64,000 bases of DNA from Negativicutes bacterium (GTDB taxonomy: Bacteria; Bacillota_C; Negativicutes; Sporomusales_B; JARLHX01), in NCBI GenBank assembly GCA_031292035.1, contig JARLHX010000274.1:30105-94104 (forward strand), given 5' to 3'. The translations under genes were made by a program, and so were the position numbers. The notes under the pieces were generated by a model. It did not search any database. It was not told the DNA's origin and saw only the letters and a program-made list of their open reading frames with translations. Positions 45,016 through 53,793 of the stretch are shown piece by piece; positions within the stretch are counted from its first letter, which is position 1, and the number at the start of each line of letters is the position of its first letter.

Positions 45016-46236
45016 CTAATTTGCCAATCCAAATTTTTTGTGCAAGGCCTTGACCGCGTTTTCGAGATCAGTCTTATGAACAAGGACCGAAATCGATGTA
45101 TGGGAATCAACTGTCTGCAGTATGGGTATGTCGATTTCCGAGAGAGCTTCGACAAAGTTGGCCATGACGCCAGGAACCTCACAGATTCCCCCGCCAACAA
45201 CCGATACTTTCGCACAGTCGTAAAGGACTTCATTGCTATAATTCAATTGATTGAGTTTGGCAACCGCTTTTTCCGCCAGATCTTCGGCCACTGTGAACAT
45301 CACTTGTCCTGGATGGACATTGATCAAGTCCACACTGATGCCGTTATCAGCCATGGTTCGAAAGATGATCGAGCTGGCGGTGTGGGTTTTGGCGGCATCG
45401 AGATTGATTTTGATCTGGGCGATTTTAGGAAGATAGGTGACCCCGGTAGCGACTCGATCCGTCACAGTAGCCTCCTCTGACCCTTCTCGGGTGATATTGG
45501 TGATCAGGGTACCCGGGGCATCGGAAAAAGTGGACTTGACAACCAGGGGGATGTTCTTTTGCATTACAATTTCCACTGCGCGTGGGTGGATAACTTTCGC
45601 GCCTTGGTGCGCTAGCTGCGATACTTCGCTGTAGCTGATCAGTTCCAGTATTTTCGCGTCTTTCACGATACGGGGGTCGGCAGTCATGATGCCTTCCACG
45701 TCAGTGTAGATTTCTACCATCTCAGCGTCCAGCGCAGCTCCAAGAGCAGAGGCTGTTGTATCGCTCCCGCCCCGTCCTAGGGTGGTAAATTCGCCGTCGG
45801 CGGTGATGCCTTGAAAACCACAGACAACCGGCACCCGGCCAAGCTTTAAGTGGCTGAGGATCCGTGACGGATCGACTTTGAGAATACGGGCGTTGTTAAA
45901 GTTGTGATCGGTGGTGATCCCGGCTTGACCGCCGGTCAGCATGACGGCCTCAAGGCCGGCTGCCTGGAGAACTCCGGTCATGACCACCGCCGAGATCATT
46001 TCGCCGCAATACATGATTTGATCGAGTTCTCGGGGCTCAATCTGACGATAGGTTGACCGAGCCAACTCGATCAGGGTATCGGTGGCGTAGCTCTCCCCTT
46101 TTCGCCCCATGGCGGACACGACGACTACGGGAGTGAACCCCTGGTCTCGGGCTTGAATAATTTTCTTTGCCACCAGTGCCCGGACTTCCGGCGAGGCTAC
46201 CGAGGTACCACCGAATTTTTGAACAATTATTCGCAT
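45016..46236 (-). CDS. dapG: Aspartate kinase
   Basis: A 406-aa amino-acid kinase: VQKFGGTSVAS at the start, GRGGSDTTASALGAALDA in the middle, and two C-terminal ACT domains (from ~265) for feedback control. The operon position corresponds to dapG of B. subtilis (the diaminopimelate-responsive isozyme), but lysine control is as likely by sequence. ATG with GAGGTG upstream. Confidence 0.96.
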   Translation of the reverse strand: MRIIVQKFGGTSVASPEVRALVAKKIIQARDQGFTPVVVVSAMGRKGESYATDTLIELARSTYRQIEPRELDQIMYCGEMISAVVMTGVLQAAGLEAVMLTGGQAGITTDHNFNNARILKVDPSRILSHLKLGRVPVVCGFQGITADGEFTTLGRGGSDTTASALGAALDAEMVEIYTDVEGIMTADPRIVKDAKILELISYSEVSQLAHQGAKVIHPRAVEIVMQKNIPLVVKSTFSDAPGTLITNITREGSEEATVTDRVATGVTYLPKIAQIKINLDAAKTHTASSIIFRTMADNGISVDLINVHPGQVMFTVAEDLAEKAVAKLNQLNYSNEVLYDCAKVSVVGGGICEVPGVMANFVEALSEIDIPILQTVDSHTSISVLVHKTDLENAVKALHKKFGLAN

Positions 46237-46248
46237 TTTACTGACACC

Positions 46249-47280
46249 TCAAACAAGATTATGTTCGATCATATACTCGGCGATTTGCAGCGCGTTCAGC
46301 GCAGCTCCCTTGCGGATCTGGTCACCGACAACCCATAGATTGAGACCGTGTTGAACCGATTTATCCTGCCGGATACGGCCGACGAAGACTTCATTACGGC
46401 TGGAGGTGAATAGCGGCATTGGATATACTTGCTCTGCCGGATTGTCTTCGACAATAACTCCGGGGAAGGCTGCAAGCAGTTTTTTGGCCGACTCAGGTGA
46501 AAGCGGGCCAGCCATCTCAAGATTAATCGATTCGGAATGGCTGCGATACACCGGAACACGGACCGTCGTGGCGGTGATGCCGATACTGCTGTCGCCTAAT
46601 ATTTTATGGGTCTCGTGAACCATTTTCATTTCTTCTTTTGTATAGTCGTCCTCAACAAAGACGTCAATTTGCGGAATCAGGTTGAAGGCCATTTGATAAT
46701 GCCGCGGCAGACCGGCGCTGGGCAGGATTTTGGCCTCAACAGGGCGATTTTCGGCGATGGCTTTGACCTGATCGGTCAGTTCATCAATAGCCTCTTTGCC
46801 AGCACCTGACACTGCCTGGTAGGTGGACACCACGATCCGTTTAATCTTCACCGCGTCAAAGAGGGGTTTCAGCGCCATGACCATGATGATGGTCGAGCAG
46901 TTGGGGTTAGCGATGATCCCTTTATGGGTTTTGATGGCCTCCGGGTTTACTTCAGGAACAACAAGCGGCACTGCCGGGTCCATCCTGAAGGCACTGGAGT
47001 TGTCGATGACAACTGCGCCATGCTTGACAGCAGCCGGAGCAAAGGTTTTACTGGCCGCGCCACCGGCGAACAGGGCAATATCCACCCCTTTGAAAGAGTC
47101 TGCAGTGGCTTCCTCAACGGTGTAAGTTTTCCCCAAGACTGTGATTTTCTTGCCAGCCGAACGTTCTGACGCCAGCAATTTTAACTCGTTGAATGGGAAG
47201 TTCCGTTCAGCGATCAGTTCGAGAAATTCCTGCCCCACCGCTCCGGTTGCACCTAAAATAGCAAGATTTGGCTTTTTCAT
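46249..47280 (-). CDS. asd: Aspartate-semialdehyde dehydrogenase
   Basis: A 343-aa dehydrogenase: LAILGATGAVGQEF (NADP-binding), catalytic Cys in NPNCSTIIMV, substrate-binding Arg region and GAGKEAIDEL. It makes the precursor for lysine, diaminopimelate, threonine and methionine. ATG with GGAGG upstream; an earlier in-frame ATG lacks the site. Confidence 0.97.
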   Translation of the reverse strand: MKKPNLAILGATGAVGQEFLELIAERNFPFNELKLLASERSAGKKITVLGKTYTVEEATADSFKGVDIALFAGGAASKTFAPAAVKHGAVVIDNSSAFRMDPAVPLVVPEVNPEAIKTHKGIIANPNCSTIIMVMALKPLFDAVKIKRIVVSTYQAVSGAGKEAIDELTDQVKAIAENRPVEAKILPSAGLPRHYQMAFNLIPQIDVFVEDDYTKEEMKMVHETHKILGDSSIGITATTVRVPVYRSHSESINLEMAGPLSPESAKKLLAAFPGVIVEDNPAEQVYPMPLFTSSRNEVFVGRIRQDKSVQHGLNLWVVGDQIRKGAALNALQIAEYMIEHNLV

Positions 47281-47303
47281 ATCAATCATCCTCCATTTCA
47301 CGA

Positions 47304-48098
47304 CTATGCGAGAATATGTTCCAGACCATGCACAAGACCATCAACAGTCAGCACTCGTTTACAGGCTAATACCACACCAGGAATAAAGGATTCCCGGGAG
47401 ATGGAGTCATGTCGCAGCGTCAAAGTTTGGCCTAGACCGCCAAAGATGACCTCCTGATGAGCGACATAGCCGGGCAACCGTACGCTGTGCAGCCGAATAC
47501 CGGCAAGTTCAGCTCCGCGTGCCCCGTCGAGCTTCTCAACCTCATCCGGATGTCCTTGCTTTATGTGACCGCGTTTATCGGCGATAAGCTGGGCGGTTCG
47601 CAGCGCCGTGCCAGATGGAGCGTCCAGTTTCTGATCATGATGCATTTCGATGATTTCTACTTGGGGGAAGTATTTAGCTGCTTCCACTGCGAGCTGCATC
47701 ATCAAGATGGCGCCCACCGAAAAATTGGGGGCGATAATAGCATTCACTTTGTGACGGTTGCAAAGGCCACGCACTTCCTCCACATTTGCCGGTGAAAGAC
47801 CGGTTGTGCCGATGACCGGGCATACCCCATTTTGGATTGCTGTCCGGATATTGGGCATAACCGCCTCAGGAGCAGTGAAATCGACCATAACCTGGGGCTT
47901 GGTTTCGCTGATCACCGTTTGCAAATCATTTCCGACAATAACCCCGATTTTACCTACCCCGATTAATTCGCCGACGTCGGCAAAATCGGACCTAATATCA
48001 ACGGCGCCAACAACACTTAGATGATCGTCCTTGTGAACGCCTCGCAGCACCTCGCGCCCCATCTTGCCATAGGCACCGCAGACCATAACTCGAATCAT
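47304..48098 (-). CDS. dapB: 4-hydroxy-tetrahydrodipicolinate reductase
   Basis: A 264-aa NAD(P)H enzyme: VCGAYGKMGREVLRG, DFTAPEA, GTTGLSP, and the catalytic HHDQKLDAPSGTAL. ATG start with GGAGGTG 6 nt upstream; the GTG inside the binding site is less likely. First gene of the operon, directly behind the lysine riboswitch. Confidence 0.97.
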   Translation of the reverse strand: MIRVMVCGAYGKMGREVLRGVHKDDHLSVVGAVDIRSDFADVGELIGVGKIGVIVGNDLQTVISETKPQVMVDFTAPEAVMPNIRTAIQNGVCPVIGTTGLSPANVEEVRGLCNRHKVNAIIAPNFSVGAILMMQLAVEAAKYFPQVEIIEMHHDQKLDAPSGTALRTAQLIADKRGHIKQGHPDEVEKLDGARGAELAGIRLHSVRLPGYVAHQEVIFGGLGQTLTLRHDSISRESFIPGVVLACKRVLTVDGLVHGLEHILA

Positions 48099-48115
48099 TT
48101 TTTTCACCTCCGTAA

Positions 48116-48152
48116 ATTAAAAACAGCCGGCGAGCATATCTCACCGGCTGTC
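48116..48152 (-). terminator. Intrinsic terminator of the lysine riboswitch
   Basis: ACAGCCGGTGAG-ATATG-CTCGCCGGCTGT (one G-T pair) followed by TTTTTAATTT on the minus strand, between the aptamer and dapB. Confidence 0.88.
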
Positions 48153-48210
48153 ATTTTAAAAACAGCAGCGTTCACAGGAAAAGGAAAAAACAACACTGTT
48201 TTCCTTGGCC

Positions 48211-48398
48211 TATGAGAGATAGCGCTTCACCAAAATACATTGGCGACAGTCTTGCACCTTTTCGATGCAAACCCAGTGTACAAGCTCGGTAGACTTATTA
48301 CACTTCGGCGGTCAACCCTTTCCTCTCAGATCATCGAAACCACTCTTCCTGAAAGTACTGATGTTGCCCGCGCCTCTAGCTCCCTGCGCAGGGGTCTA
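48211..48398 (-). promoter_or_regulatory. Lysine riboswitch (L-box)
   Basis: On the minus strand the conserved landmarks come in order: AGAGGCGCGGGC, CATCAGTA, GAGAGGAAAGGG, GACCGCCGAAG, CTGGGTTTGCATCG-AAA-GGTGCAAGACTGTC and TGAAGCGCTATCTCTC. Lysine binding should favour the downstream terminator and switch off dapB-asd-dapG-dapA. Confidence 0.95.
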
Positions 48399-48412
48399 TT
48401 TATTTTACGTTC

Positions 48413-48442
48413 ATTGTATAATAATGGTTCCTTCCATGTCAA
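48413..48442 (-). promoter_or_regulatory. Sigma-A promoter of the lysine operon
   Basis: TTGACA, 18-bp spacer, TACAAT on the minus strand; a TATACA two bases earlier is an alternative -10. Transcription would start at the 5' edge of the L-box. Confidence 0.78.
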
Positions 48443-48470
48443 CGATTTTAAAAAAATTTTCGCCCAGCTA

Positions 48471-49106
48471 CTAATGTCCTCCCTTTAGCTCGTCCGCACG
48501 ATGGCTTTCTACGTCTTTCGCACCATTTTGACGAAGTATTTGGGCTGCTTGATTGACTTTCTGCTGAGTAGTCCGGATGACCGCCAGTGTGTCACCTTTG
48601 GCAACTTGCTGCTCATAGTGCTGGCTTACTTCAGCCGGAATACCCCAGTCGATCAATCCGCCTGTCAAACCGCCGGCAACTGCACCGCTAAGGGCAGCTG
48701 CAATTGGTCCAGCAGCGATGATGGGGCCGATGCCCGGAATGGCCAGAGCACCGGCACCTAAAATTAGGCCGCCAATGCCGCCTAATGTACCGCCGGTAAG
48801 AGCGCCGTCGCTGATGTCATCATCAACATACTCTTTATTGCCACCCTGTTTTTTGGCAACAATATTGATTTCCTCACTGGTAAAAGCTTGTTGACGCAAT
48901 TGCCCTACCGCCTCTTCTGCGGCTTGGCGTGACTGGAAAACTCCGATGACAGTATTGGTGGCTGCCTGGATTTGGTTAGCAGTCCCTTTTTGCGATGATT
49001 GAGCATTTCCAGCTTGTTGGGGGTAAGATTGGGTTGCACTTGTGTAGCTTGTGACCACAGCTTGATTGGTATTTTGATTCTGGGATTGATCATTGGTGCT
49101 TATCAT
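48471..49106 (-). CDS. General stress protein with YflT-like domain and glycine-zipper segment
   Basis: A 211-aa protein with a disordered Gln/Asn/Ser N-terminus (~50 residues), then NTVIGVFQSRQAAEEAVGQLRQQAF (YflT/general stress 17M-type), a hydrophobic Gly-rich run from ~105 (GGTLGGIGGLILGAGALAIPGIGPIIAAG) and a second ferredoxin-like half (ALAV.RTTQQKVNQAAQILRQNGA). The function is unknown; related proteins are stress-induced. ATG with GGAGG 11 nt upstream. Confidence 0.8.
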   Translation of the reverse strand: MISTNDQSQNQNTNQAVVTSYTSATQSYPQQAGNAQSSQKGTANQIQAATNTVIGVFQSRQAAEEAVGQLRQQAFTSEEINIVAKKQGGNKEYVDDDISDGALTGGTLGGIGGLILGAGALAIPGIGPIIAAGPIAAALSGAVAGGLTGGLIDWGIPAEVSQHYEQQVAKGDTLAVIRTTQQKVNQAAQILRQNGAKDVESHRADELKGGH

Positions 49107-49188
49107 CGTACGACTCTACCTCCTGCTTTTATGCGAATGTTTATCGATCCTATCTTAGTCTGCCCGTGACATTATTGAGTATGCAGGT

Positions 49189-49473
49189 TTATTCGCGCTC
49201 ACTATGACGAAAAACCGAATACATTCGGTCGTAGGCATTGTTTAAATCGACAATGATAACTTCTTCACCAATGCGTTTGATGGTGTCCCAGGGGATGGTA
49301 GAAGTTCGTCCTTCACTTAGTATGCTGGATAGCCAGCCTCTTTTAGGTACGATCAGGGCATTGATCCGTCCACTCTGACCTTCAAAAACCAGATCACATT
49401 CTTCGATGAACCCCAGACGGGCCCCATCCCCTAGATTGATGACTTCTTTACCAGTTAAATCGCTGAGACGCAT
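49189..49473 (-). CDS. YlmC/YmxH family PRC-barrel sporulation protein
   Basis: A 94-aa PRC-barrel (MRLSDLTGKEVINLGDGARLGFIEECDLVFE). B. subtilis ymxH sits between mlpA and spoVFA; here the protein is near the M16 peptidase and the dap operon, so synteny fits. ATG with AGGTG upstream. Confidence 0.88.
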   Translation of the reverse strand: MRLSDLTGKEVINLGDGARLGFIEECDLVFEGQSGRINALIVPKRGWLSSILSEGRTSTIPWDTIKRIGEEVIIVDLNNAYDRMYSVFRHSERE

Positions 49474-49477
49474 GTAA

Positions 49478-49798
49478 TCACCTACTTATCAGTTTAATTA
49501 CGGCCCGGGTTATGATGGGCTGGGCAATGGCTGCGCCGATGGCGCTAAAGGCCAGTGGGTCGAAGGTAATCTGAAGAAAAGTCACCTTCTCCGGCACGTC
49601 GAGCTTTAAGAATGAGGTTAAAGCAATCACTGCCAGATAAATCCCGCCAGCAGTGCCCACCAGTTCCTGAATAGCAACAGAAAGCGGTGATACTCTGGTA
49701 TCCACACCGTTGCTTATGTTGTGGCGGGAATTGACCACCCGTAGCCATAACGATACTCCGGTCAGGATTACAATCAGAATTAATAATGTCAAAACCAT
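49478..49798 (-). CDS. Small membrane protein of unknown function
   Basis: A 106-aa protein with two or three membrane helices (VLTLLILIVILTGVSLWL, GGIYLAVIALTSFL, and AFSAIGAAIAQPIITRAV). No family recognised. The ATG has GGGAGGGG upstream; the other open frame here is out of phase. It is 4 bp before the YlmC/YmxH gene, so the two are probably co-transcribed. Confidence 0.7.
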   Translation of the reverse strand: MVLTLLILIVILTGVSLWLRVVNSRHNISNGVDTRVSPLSVAIQELVGTAGGIYLAVIALTSFLKLDVPEKVTFLQITFDPLAFSAIGAAIAQPIITRAVIKLISR

Positions 49799-49917
49799 GC
49801 CAACCCCTCCCTATCAACATGGATATGCGGCACTGAATGAGAGTATGTCTCTTTCTACACAGGCGGGGATGAACGGGCTTTTCCAGAAAAAGGACAGGCT
49901 TTGAACCATTTCTGATG

Positions 49918-49926
49918 TGCTATAAT
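49918..49926 (+). promoter_or_regulatory. Extended -10 promoter of the BASS transporter gene
   Basis: TGCTATAAT (TGn plus perfect -10) 44 bp before the start. No good -35 box at 17 bp, as expected for extended -10 promoters. Confidence 0.6.
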
Positions 49927-49969
49927 AATCTGTGTGACTACGAATTACTCGCTATAGGAGATGACATTG

Positions 49970-50932
49970 GTGCTTAACAAGATTTACAGTTGGATGAGCC
50001 GGCGGATTTTTATTTGCGTTTTTGTCTCATTGGCTGCAGGTTATTTTTATCCGCTGACCCCTACTCCATTTTGGCAAAAAACAATCATGGTGCTTTTTGC
50101 ATATATGACCTTTGCGACCGCTTTGGGTACGAGCTTTAAAGAATTTTTAGCTGTGTCGAGAAAACCAAAAATACCCCTATATATATTGAGTGTTGTGCAT
50201 ATCGTTACTCCTCTCACGGCTTGGGTCGTCGGGAAACTGTTTTTTCCCGACAGTTTTAATGTACAGATCGGTTTTCTGATCGGCGCTGCCATTCCGGTAG
50301 GAGTAACTTCAATTATTTGGACTTCGATTGTTAAAGGAAATGTACCGGTATCACTAGTAACTGTCACTCTGGATACGATCATTTCTCCACTTTTGCTGCC
50401 GCTGTTTATTCTTGCGGTAATCGGAGTGGCAGTGAAGATTAATTACATGGCAATGGCGATTGATCTGGTGCTGATGATTACTCTGCCAAGTATTGTCGGC
50501 ATGTTGCTGCATGACCAAACAGGCGGAGCGACCAAAGGGTTTGTGAATGGGATTGGTGGCATACTGTCGAGACTGAGTTTTTTTGCGGTTATCTTTATCA
50601 ATTCAGCCTTTGTCACACCGTTTATCGTCTGGAGCGCCTTTATCCTAAAAATATTGTTGGTCACGCTCTTACTTGTTACCGCAGGCTATTTTATCGGCTA
50701 TGGCAGCAGTCGTCTGATCGGTGCCGGACACGGGGTCACACTGGCGATTGTTTATAATACGGGAATGCGCAATATCGCCACCGGACTGGTAATTGCATCG
50801 GCGTATTTCCCCCCAGACGTTGCCATTCCGATTACGATGATGATTTTATTCCAGCAACCGTTGGCTGCGGTGACCGCAAAAGTATATGAAAAATGCTATC
50901 CAGGATATTCCCAAGCTGTGGAAAACCAATAA
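49970..50932 (+). CDS. BASS-family (bile acid:sodium symporter-like) transporter
   Basis: A 320-aa, ten-helix protein. PVGVTSIIWTSIVKGNVPVSLVTVTLDTIISPLLLPLF corresponds to the helix 4 crossing region, and GHGVTLAIVYNTGMRNIATGLVIA to the second inverted-repeat crossing. The substrate is unknown (organic anions are typical). An ATG abuts AGGAG directly; I prefer the GTG 9 nt after it, with a TTG as alternative. It is one of few plus-strand genes in this half. Confidence 0.88.
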   Translation: MLNKIYSWMSRRIFICVFVSLAAGYFYPLTPTPFWQKTIMVLFAYMTFATALGTSFKEFLAVSRKPKIPLYILSVVHIVTPLTAWVVGKLFFPDSFNVQIGFLIGAAIPVGVTSIIWTSIVKGNVPVSLVTVTLDTIISPLLLPLFILAVIGVAVKINYMAMAIDLVLMITLPSIVGMLLHDQTGGATKGFVNGIGGILSRLSFFAVIFINSAFVTPFIVWSAFILKILLVTLLLVTAGYFIGYGSSRLIGAGHGVTLAIVYNTGMRNIATGLVIASAYFPPDVAIPITMMILFQQPLAAVTAKVYEKCYPGYSQAVENQ

Positions 50933-50946
50933 ACTACCATGCAAAC

Positions 50947-50978
50947 AAAAAAAGGCTGCCCTATGGCAGCCTTTTTAT
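50947..50978. terminator. Bidirectional terminator between BASS transporter and dut
   Basis: AAAAAAAGGCTGCC-CTAT-GGCAGCCTTTTT works in both directions between convergent genes. Confidence 0.9.
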
Positions 50979-50989
50979 ATTCGGGTGGA

Positions 50990-51442
50990 TTATTTGCCTG
51001 TACTGCCCATACCACCGGTCCGGGCGGGGAAAACGACGGCTTCGTCCGCGTCGGCGAGGAGATAGGAGTAGAAAATGCCCTGGGCGACCCGATCGCCTTT
51101 GGCAATGGTCACCGGCTCGTCGCTGTGGTTGAAGACGGCCACCATAATATGCCCTTCATTGCCGGGATTATTATAATAATCGGCGTCGATGATTCCCTGA
51201 CCGTTAATCAGGCTCAGCGAATTCTTAAAGGCCAGTCCTGAGCGAATATGGATACCCAGATATTCGTCTTGGCGCATATAGGCTTTTAGACCGGTTGGAA
51301 TCAGGGAAACGGCGTTCGCAAGAAGGGTCACATTTTCAGCGGCGGCGATATCATAACCGGCGCTGAGGGCTGTCTTACGTTCTGGGAGGGAAATACCGGC
51401 GTTTTTATAGGCCTCAACAACTTCGAACCCACGCAATCGCAT
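50990..51442 (-). CDS. dut: Deoxyuridine 5'-triphosphate nucleotidohydrolase
   Basis: A 150-aa trimeric dUTPase. Motifs: SAGYDIAAAENV (I), RSGLAFKN (III-like Ser-Gly), GIIDADYYNN (II/III), GDRVAQGIF (IV) and a C-terminal Gly-rich RTGGMGSTGK (V). ATG with GGGGGAG upstream. Located directly after the M16 peptidase. Confidence 0.95.
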   Translation of the reverse strand: MRLRGFEVVEAYKNAGISLPERKTALSAGYDIAAAENVTLLANAVSLIPTGLKAYMRQDEYLGIHIRSGLAFKNSLSLINGQGIIDADYYNNPGNEGHIMVAVFNHSDEPVTIAKGDRVAQGIFYSYLLADADEAVVFPARTGGMGSTGK

Positions 51443-51458
51443 TACAGTCTCCCCCTTC

Positions 51459-52712
51459 CTACAGTTTTAACACTGACGGCAGGTCATTGTCGGTCAAAGG
51501 TCCCAACGCTGTAAAACACAGCGAGTTGGCGGTAAAGAGGCCTGTGAGCATTTGCTGTAGATCGCCAACCGTGACTTTTTCGATTTTGGCGACAACTTCG
51601 TCAAGGGTTGTGTATTTACCGAGGGTAATTTCCATTTTGCCGATCCGGGACATGCGACTGCTTGAGCTTTCCAGTCCAAGCAGCAAATTGCCTTTTAGCT
51701 GTTCTCTGGTTTTGGTCAATTCAGCAGCTGTTACACCTTCTGTTTTAAGCTGCTGAATATTTTGCAAAACAAGTTCGATCACTTGGTTGACATTGGCTGG
51801 GCGTGTGCCGGCATATACGGTAAATAACCCACAATCGCTGTAATTGGACTGATAAGAGTAGATCGAATAAGCCAGCCCCCGCTCTTCGCGAATGCTCTGG
51901 AACAGCCGGGAACTGATTCCGCCGCCAAGGATGTTATTTAATATATGCACAACATAAATATCAGGCGAATCTTGGGCTACACTGGTTGTGCCGAGGCAGA
52001 GATGGACTTGCTCGGTATCTTTGTTGCGGACGGTTCGTACCGGCGAGAGTTTGGGAGCGACAGACGGGCGCACTTGCTTTTTCCCTTGCATCGATCCAAA
52101 ATATTTCAAGGCCAGTTCTTCCAGTGCTTCGTGAGTCAAATTGCCGGCAGCGGCAATCACGATATTGTCCGGGGTATAGAAAGCCTTGTAATATTCTTGT
52201 ACCAGTGATTGGTCAAACTGTTTGATGGTGCTGGTCAGGCCGAGAATATTGCGGCCAAGCGGATGCTGTGGCCAGATGTTGTCGAGATAGAGATCATGGA
52301 CCAACTCATCTGGAGAGTCTTCATACATATTGACTTCTTCTAAGACAACTTCTCGCTCGCGGTTGATATCTTCGCCATCAAATTTGGAAGCCAGTAGCAT
52401 GTCACTGATGACGTCCATCCCAAGCTCGAGATGATTGTCCAGTACTTTGATATAGTAACAGGTATACTCTTTGGCGGTAAAGGCGTTCAGTTGGCCTCCG
52501 ACAGCATCCACTGTTTCGGCGATGTCTTTTGCCGATCGTTTTTCCGTCCCTTTGAACATAAGATGTTCAATAAAATGAGAAATTCCATGATTGTGGTCGA
52601 GTTCATTGCGTGACCCAGTGCCGACCCAAACACCGAGGGTCGCAGACTTAACATATGGAATGGCTTCTGAAATTACTCTGATACCATTTGGTAATACCGA
52701 TTTACGATACAT
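51459..52712 (-). CDS. M16-family processing peptidase (MlpA/YmxG-like)
   Basis: A 417-aa inverzincin with the HFIEHLMFKGTEKR motif (HxxEH) at residue ~51 and a downstream Glu for zinc. Orthologue of B. subtilis mlpA (ymxG), next to pnp/ylxY in that genome. I chose the ATG with AAGGAG upstream. Confidence 0.94.
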   Translation of the reverse strand: MYRKSVLPNGIRVISEAIPYVKSATLGVWVGTGSRNELDHNHGISHFIEHLMFKGTEKRSAKDIAETVDAVGGQLNAFTAKEYTCYYIKVLDNHLELGMDVISDMLLASKFDGEDINREREVVLEEVNMYEDSPDELVHDLYLDNIWPQHPLGRNILGLTSTIKQFDQSLVQEYYKAFYTPDNIVIAAAGNLTHEALEELALKYFGSMQGKKQVRPSVAPKLSPVRTVRNKDTEQVHLCLGTTSVAQDSPDIYVVHILNNILGGGISSRLFQSIREERGLAYSIYSYQSNYSDCGLFTVYAGTRPANVNQVIELVLQNIQQLKTEGVTAAELTKTREQLKGNLLLGLESSSSRMSRIGKMEITLGKYTTLDEVVAKIEKVTVGDLQQMLTGLFTANSLCFTALGPLTDNDLPSVLKL

Positions 52713-52831
52713 AGAATGCTCCTTTATATTCACTTGAACTATAATTAATTTCGCGTAGGAATGATTAAATCCTGCTTTACTAGTCATATATTATGACTTG
52801 ATTAGTCAGGAAATAACACTGTCCAACGAAA

Positions 52832-52870
52832 AAAATGCCTTCAGGCTCATTTAGGTCCTGAAGGCATCTG
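52832..52870 (-). terminator. Terminator after the amidase gene
   Basis: GATGCCTTCAGGAC pairs with CCTGAAGGCAT around TAAATGAG, followed by TTTTTTTCG on the minus strand. Confidence 0.9.
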
Positions 52871-52884
52871 TCGAATCGTCTGGA

Positions 52885-53769
52885 TTACACTTCTTGAAAG
52901 TATTTGACTATACCGTTATATATGCCGTCGGCGACCTTGTAGCGGTAGCTGTCGCTGGCCAAACGGGCTGCTTCTGTCGGGCTCGACACAAATCCCATTT
53001 CCACGAGAATACTGGGCACTGCATTGTTGCGCAACACATAAAACGTTTCCTTGGATGTGCCTTTGCTGACTGCATGGGTGGAATTAACCACTGCGTTTTC
53101 AACATCTGTTGCGAGCTGTGGTGCATTCTCACGGGGATAATAGAAGGTTTCTGCGCCAGTAATACTGGGGTCCGAATTTTCATTGGAGTGAATGCTGACG
53201 AAAATATCAGCATGGTTGTTCTGGGTTATATCAACACGGGCTTGCAGTTCCTGCTCCAGGGTGCTGCCTTCCGGGGCGACGGTGCGATCGGTGTCACGGG
53301 TCATGATAACTTTGGCGCCGGCCTGAACCAGGCGATCGCGCAGATCACGGCCCACCGCCAAATTATTGTCAGATTCACGGGTGCCGTTGGCAACTGCTCC
53401 AGGGTTGCTGCCGCCGTGACCAGGATCGACCACGACAACTTTTCCTTGCAGGATGCCGCCTTCGTCACTTGTGGATGAATGGGTCGAAGACGTCTGCGGC
53501 GCCGGCGTGGTACTCGACGCCAAAACGCCGGTAGCTGCAGGAGGGGGCGTGGAGTGGAAGATATTCAAAATCGGATCAAGGACCTTCTTGAATAACAAGT
53601 TGACCAGCATCCCTATTACCCCTCCCCCGTCGGTTGCCGGAGCGGTTGAGGCCGACAAGGTGTTAAGAACATCTCCCAACCCGGCGGCCTGTCCGACTGA
53701 AACCGGGGCTAGTAAATTGAAAGCTAAGGCCAAAAGCAAGGTAATGGACAATAGTTTTTTGCTATACAC
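52885..53769 (-). CDS. N-acetylmuramoyl-L-alanine amidase (amidase_3), CwlD-like
   Basis: A 294-aa secreted protein: signal peptide (LLSITLLLALAFNLLAPVSVGQA), a low-complexity Ser/Thr/Pro linker, and an amidase_3 domain from ~110 with VVDPGHGGSNPGA (His), E in RESDNNLA, SIHSNEN and ILVEMGFVSS (zinc ligands and the catalytic Glu). It cleaves peptidoglycan stem peptides, perhaps spore cortex. GTG start with GGAGG 5 nt upstream. It lies after a GH18 gene. Confidence 0.94.
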   Translation of the reverse strand: MYSKKLLSITLLLALAFNLLAPVSVGQAAGLGDVLNTLSASTAPATDGGGVIGMLVNLLFKKVLDPILNIFHSTPPPAATGVLASSTTPAPQTSSTHSSTSDEGGILQGKVVVVDPGHGGSNPGAVANGTRESDNNLAVGRDLRDRLVQAGAKVIMTRDTDRTVAPEGSTLEQELQARVDITQNNHADIFVSIHSNENSDPSITGAETFYYPRENAPQLATDVENAVVNSTHAVSKGTSKETFYVLRNNAVPSILVEMGFVSSPTEAARLASDSYRYKVADGIYNGIVKYFQEV

Positions 53770-53793
53770 GATAACCTCCCATAGCTGTTTTAT

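Noticed and set aside
44985..45233. N-terminal extension of dapA
   Set aside because: It would overlap dapG in another frame; the ATG with AGGGAGGGG gives the standard length.
49545..49820. 91-codon minus-strand frame
   Set aside because: Out of phase with the small membrane protein, which has the better ribosome binding site and hydrophobic pattern.
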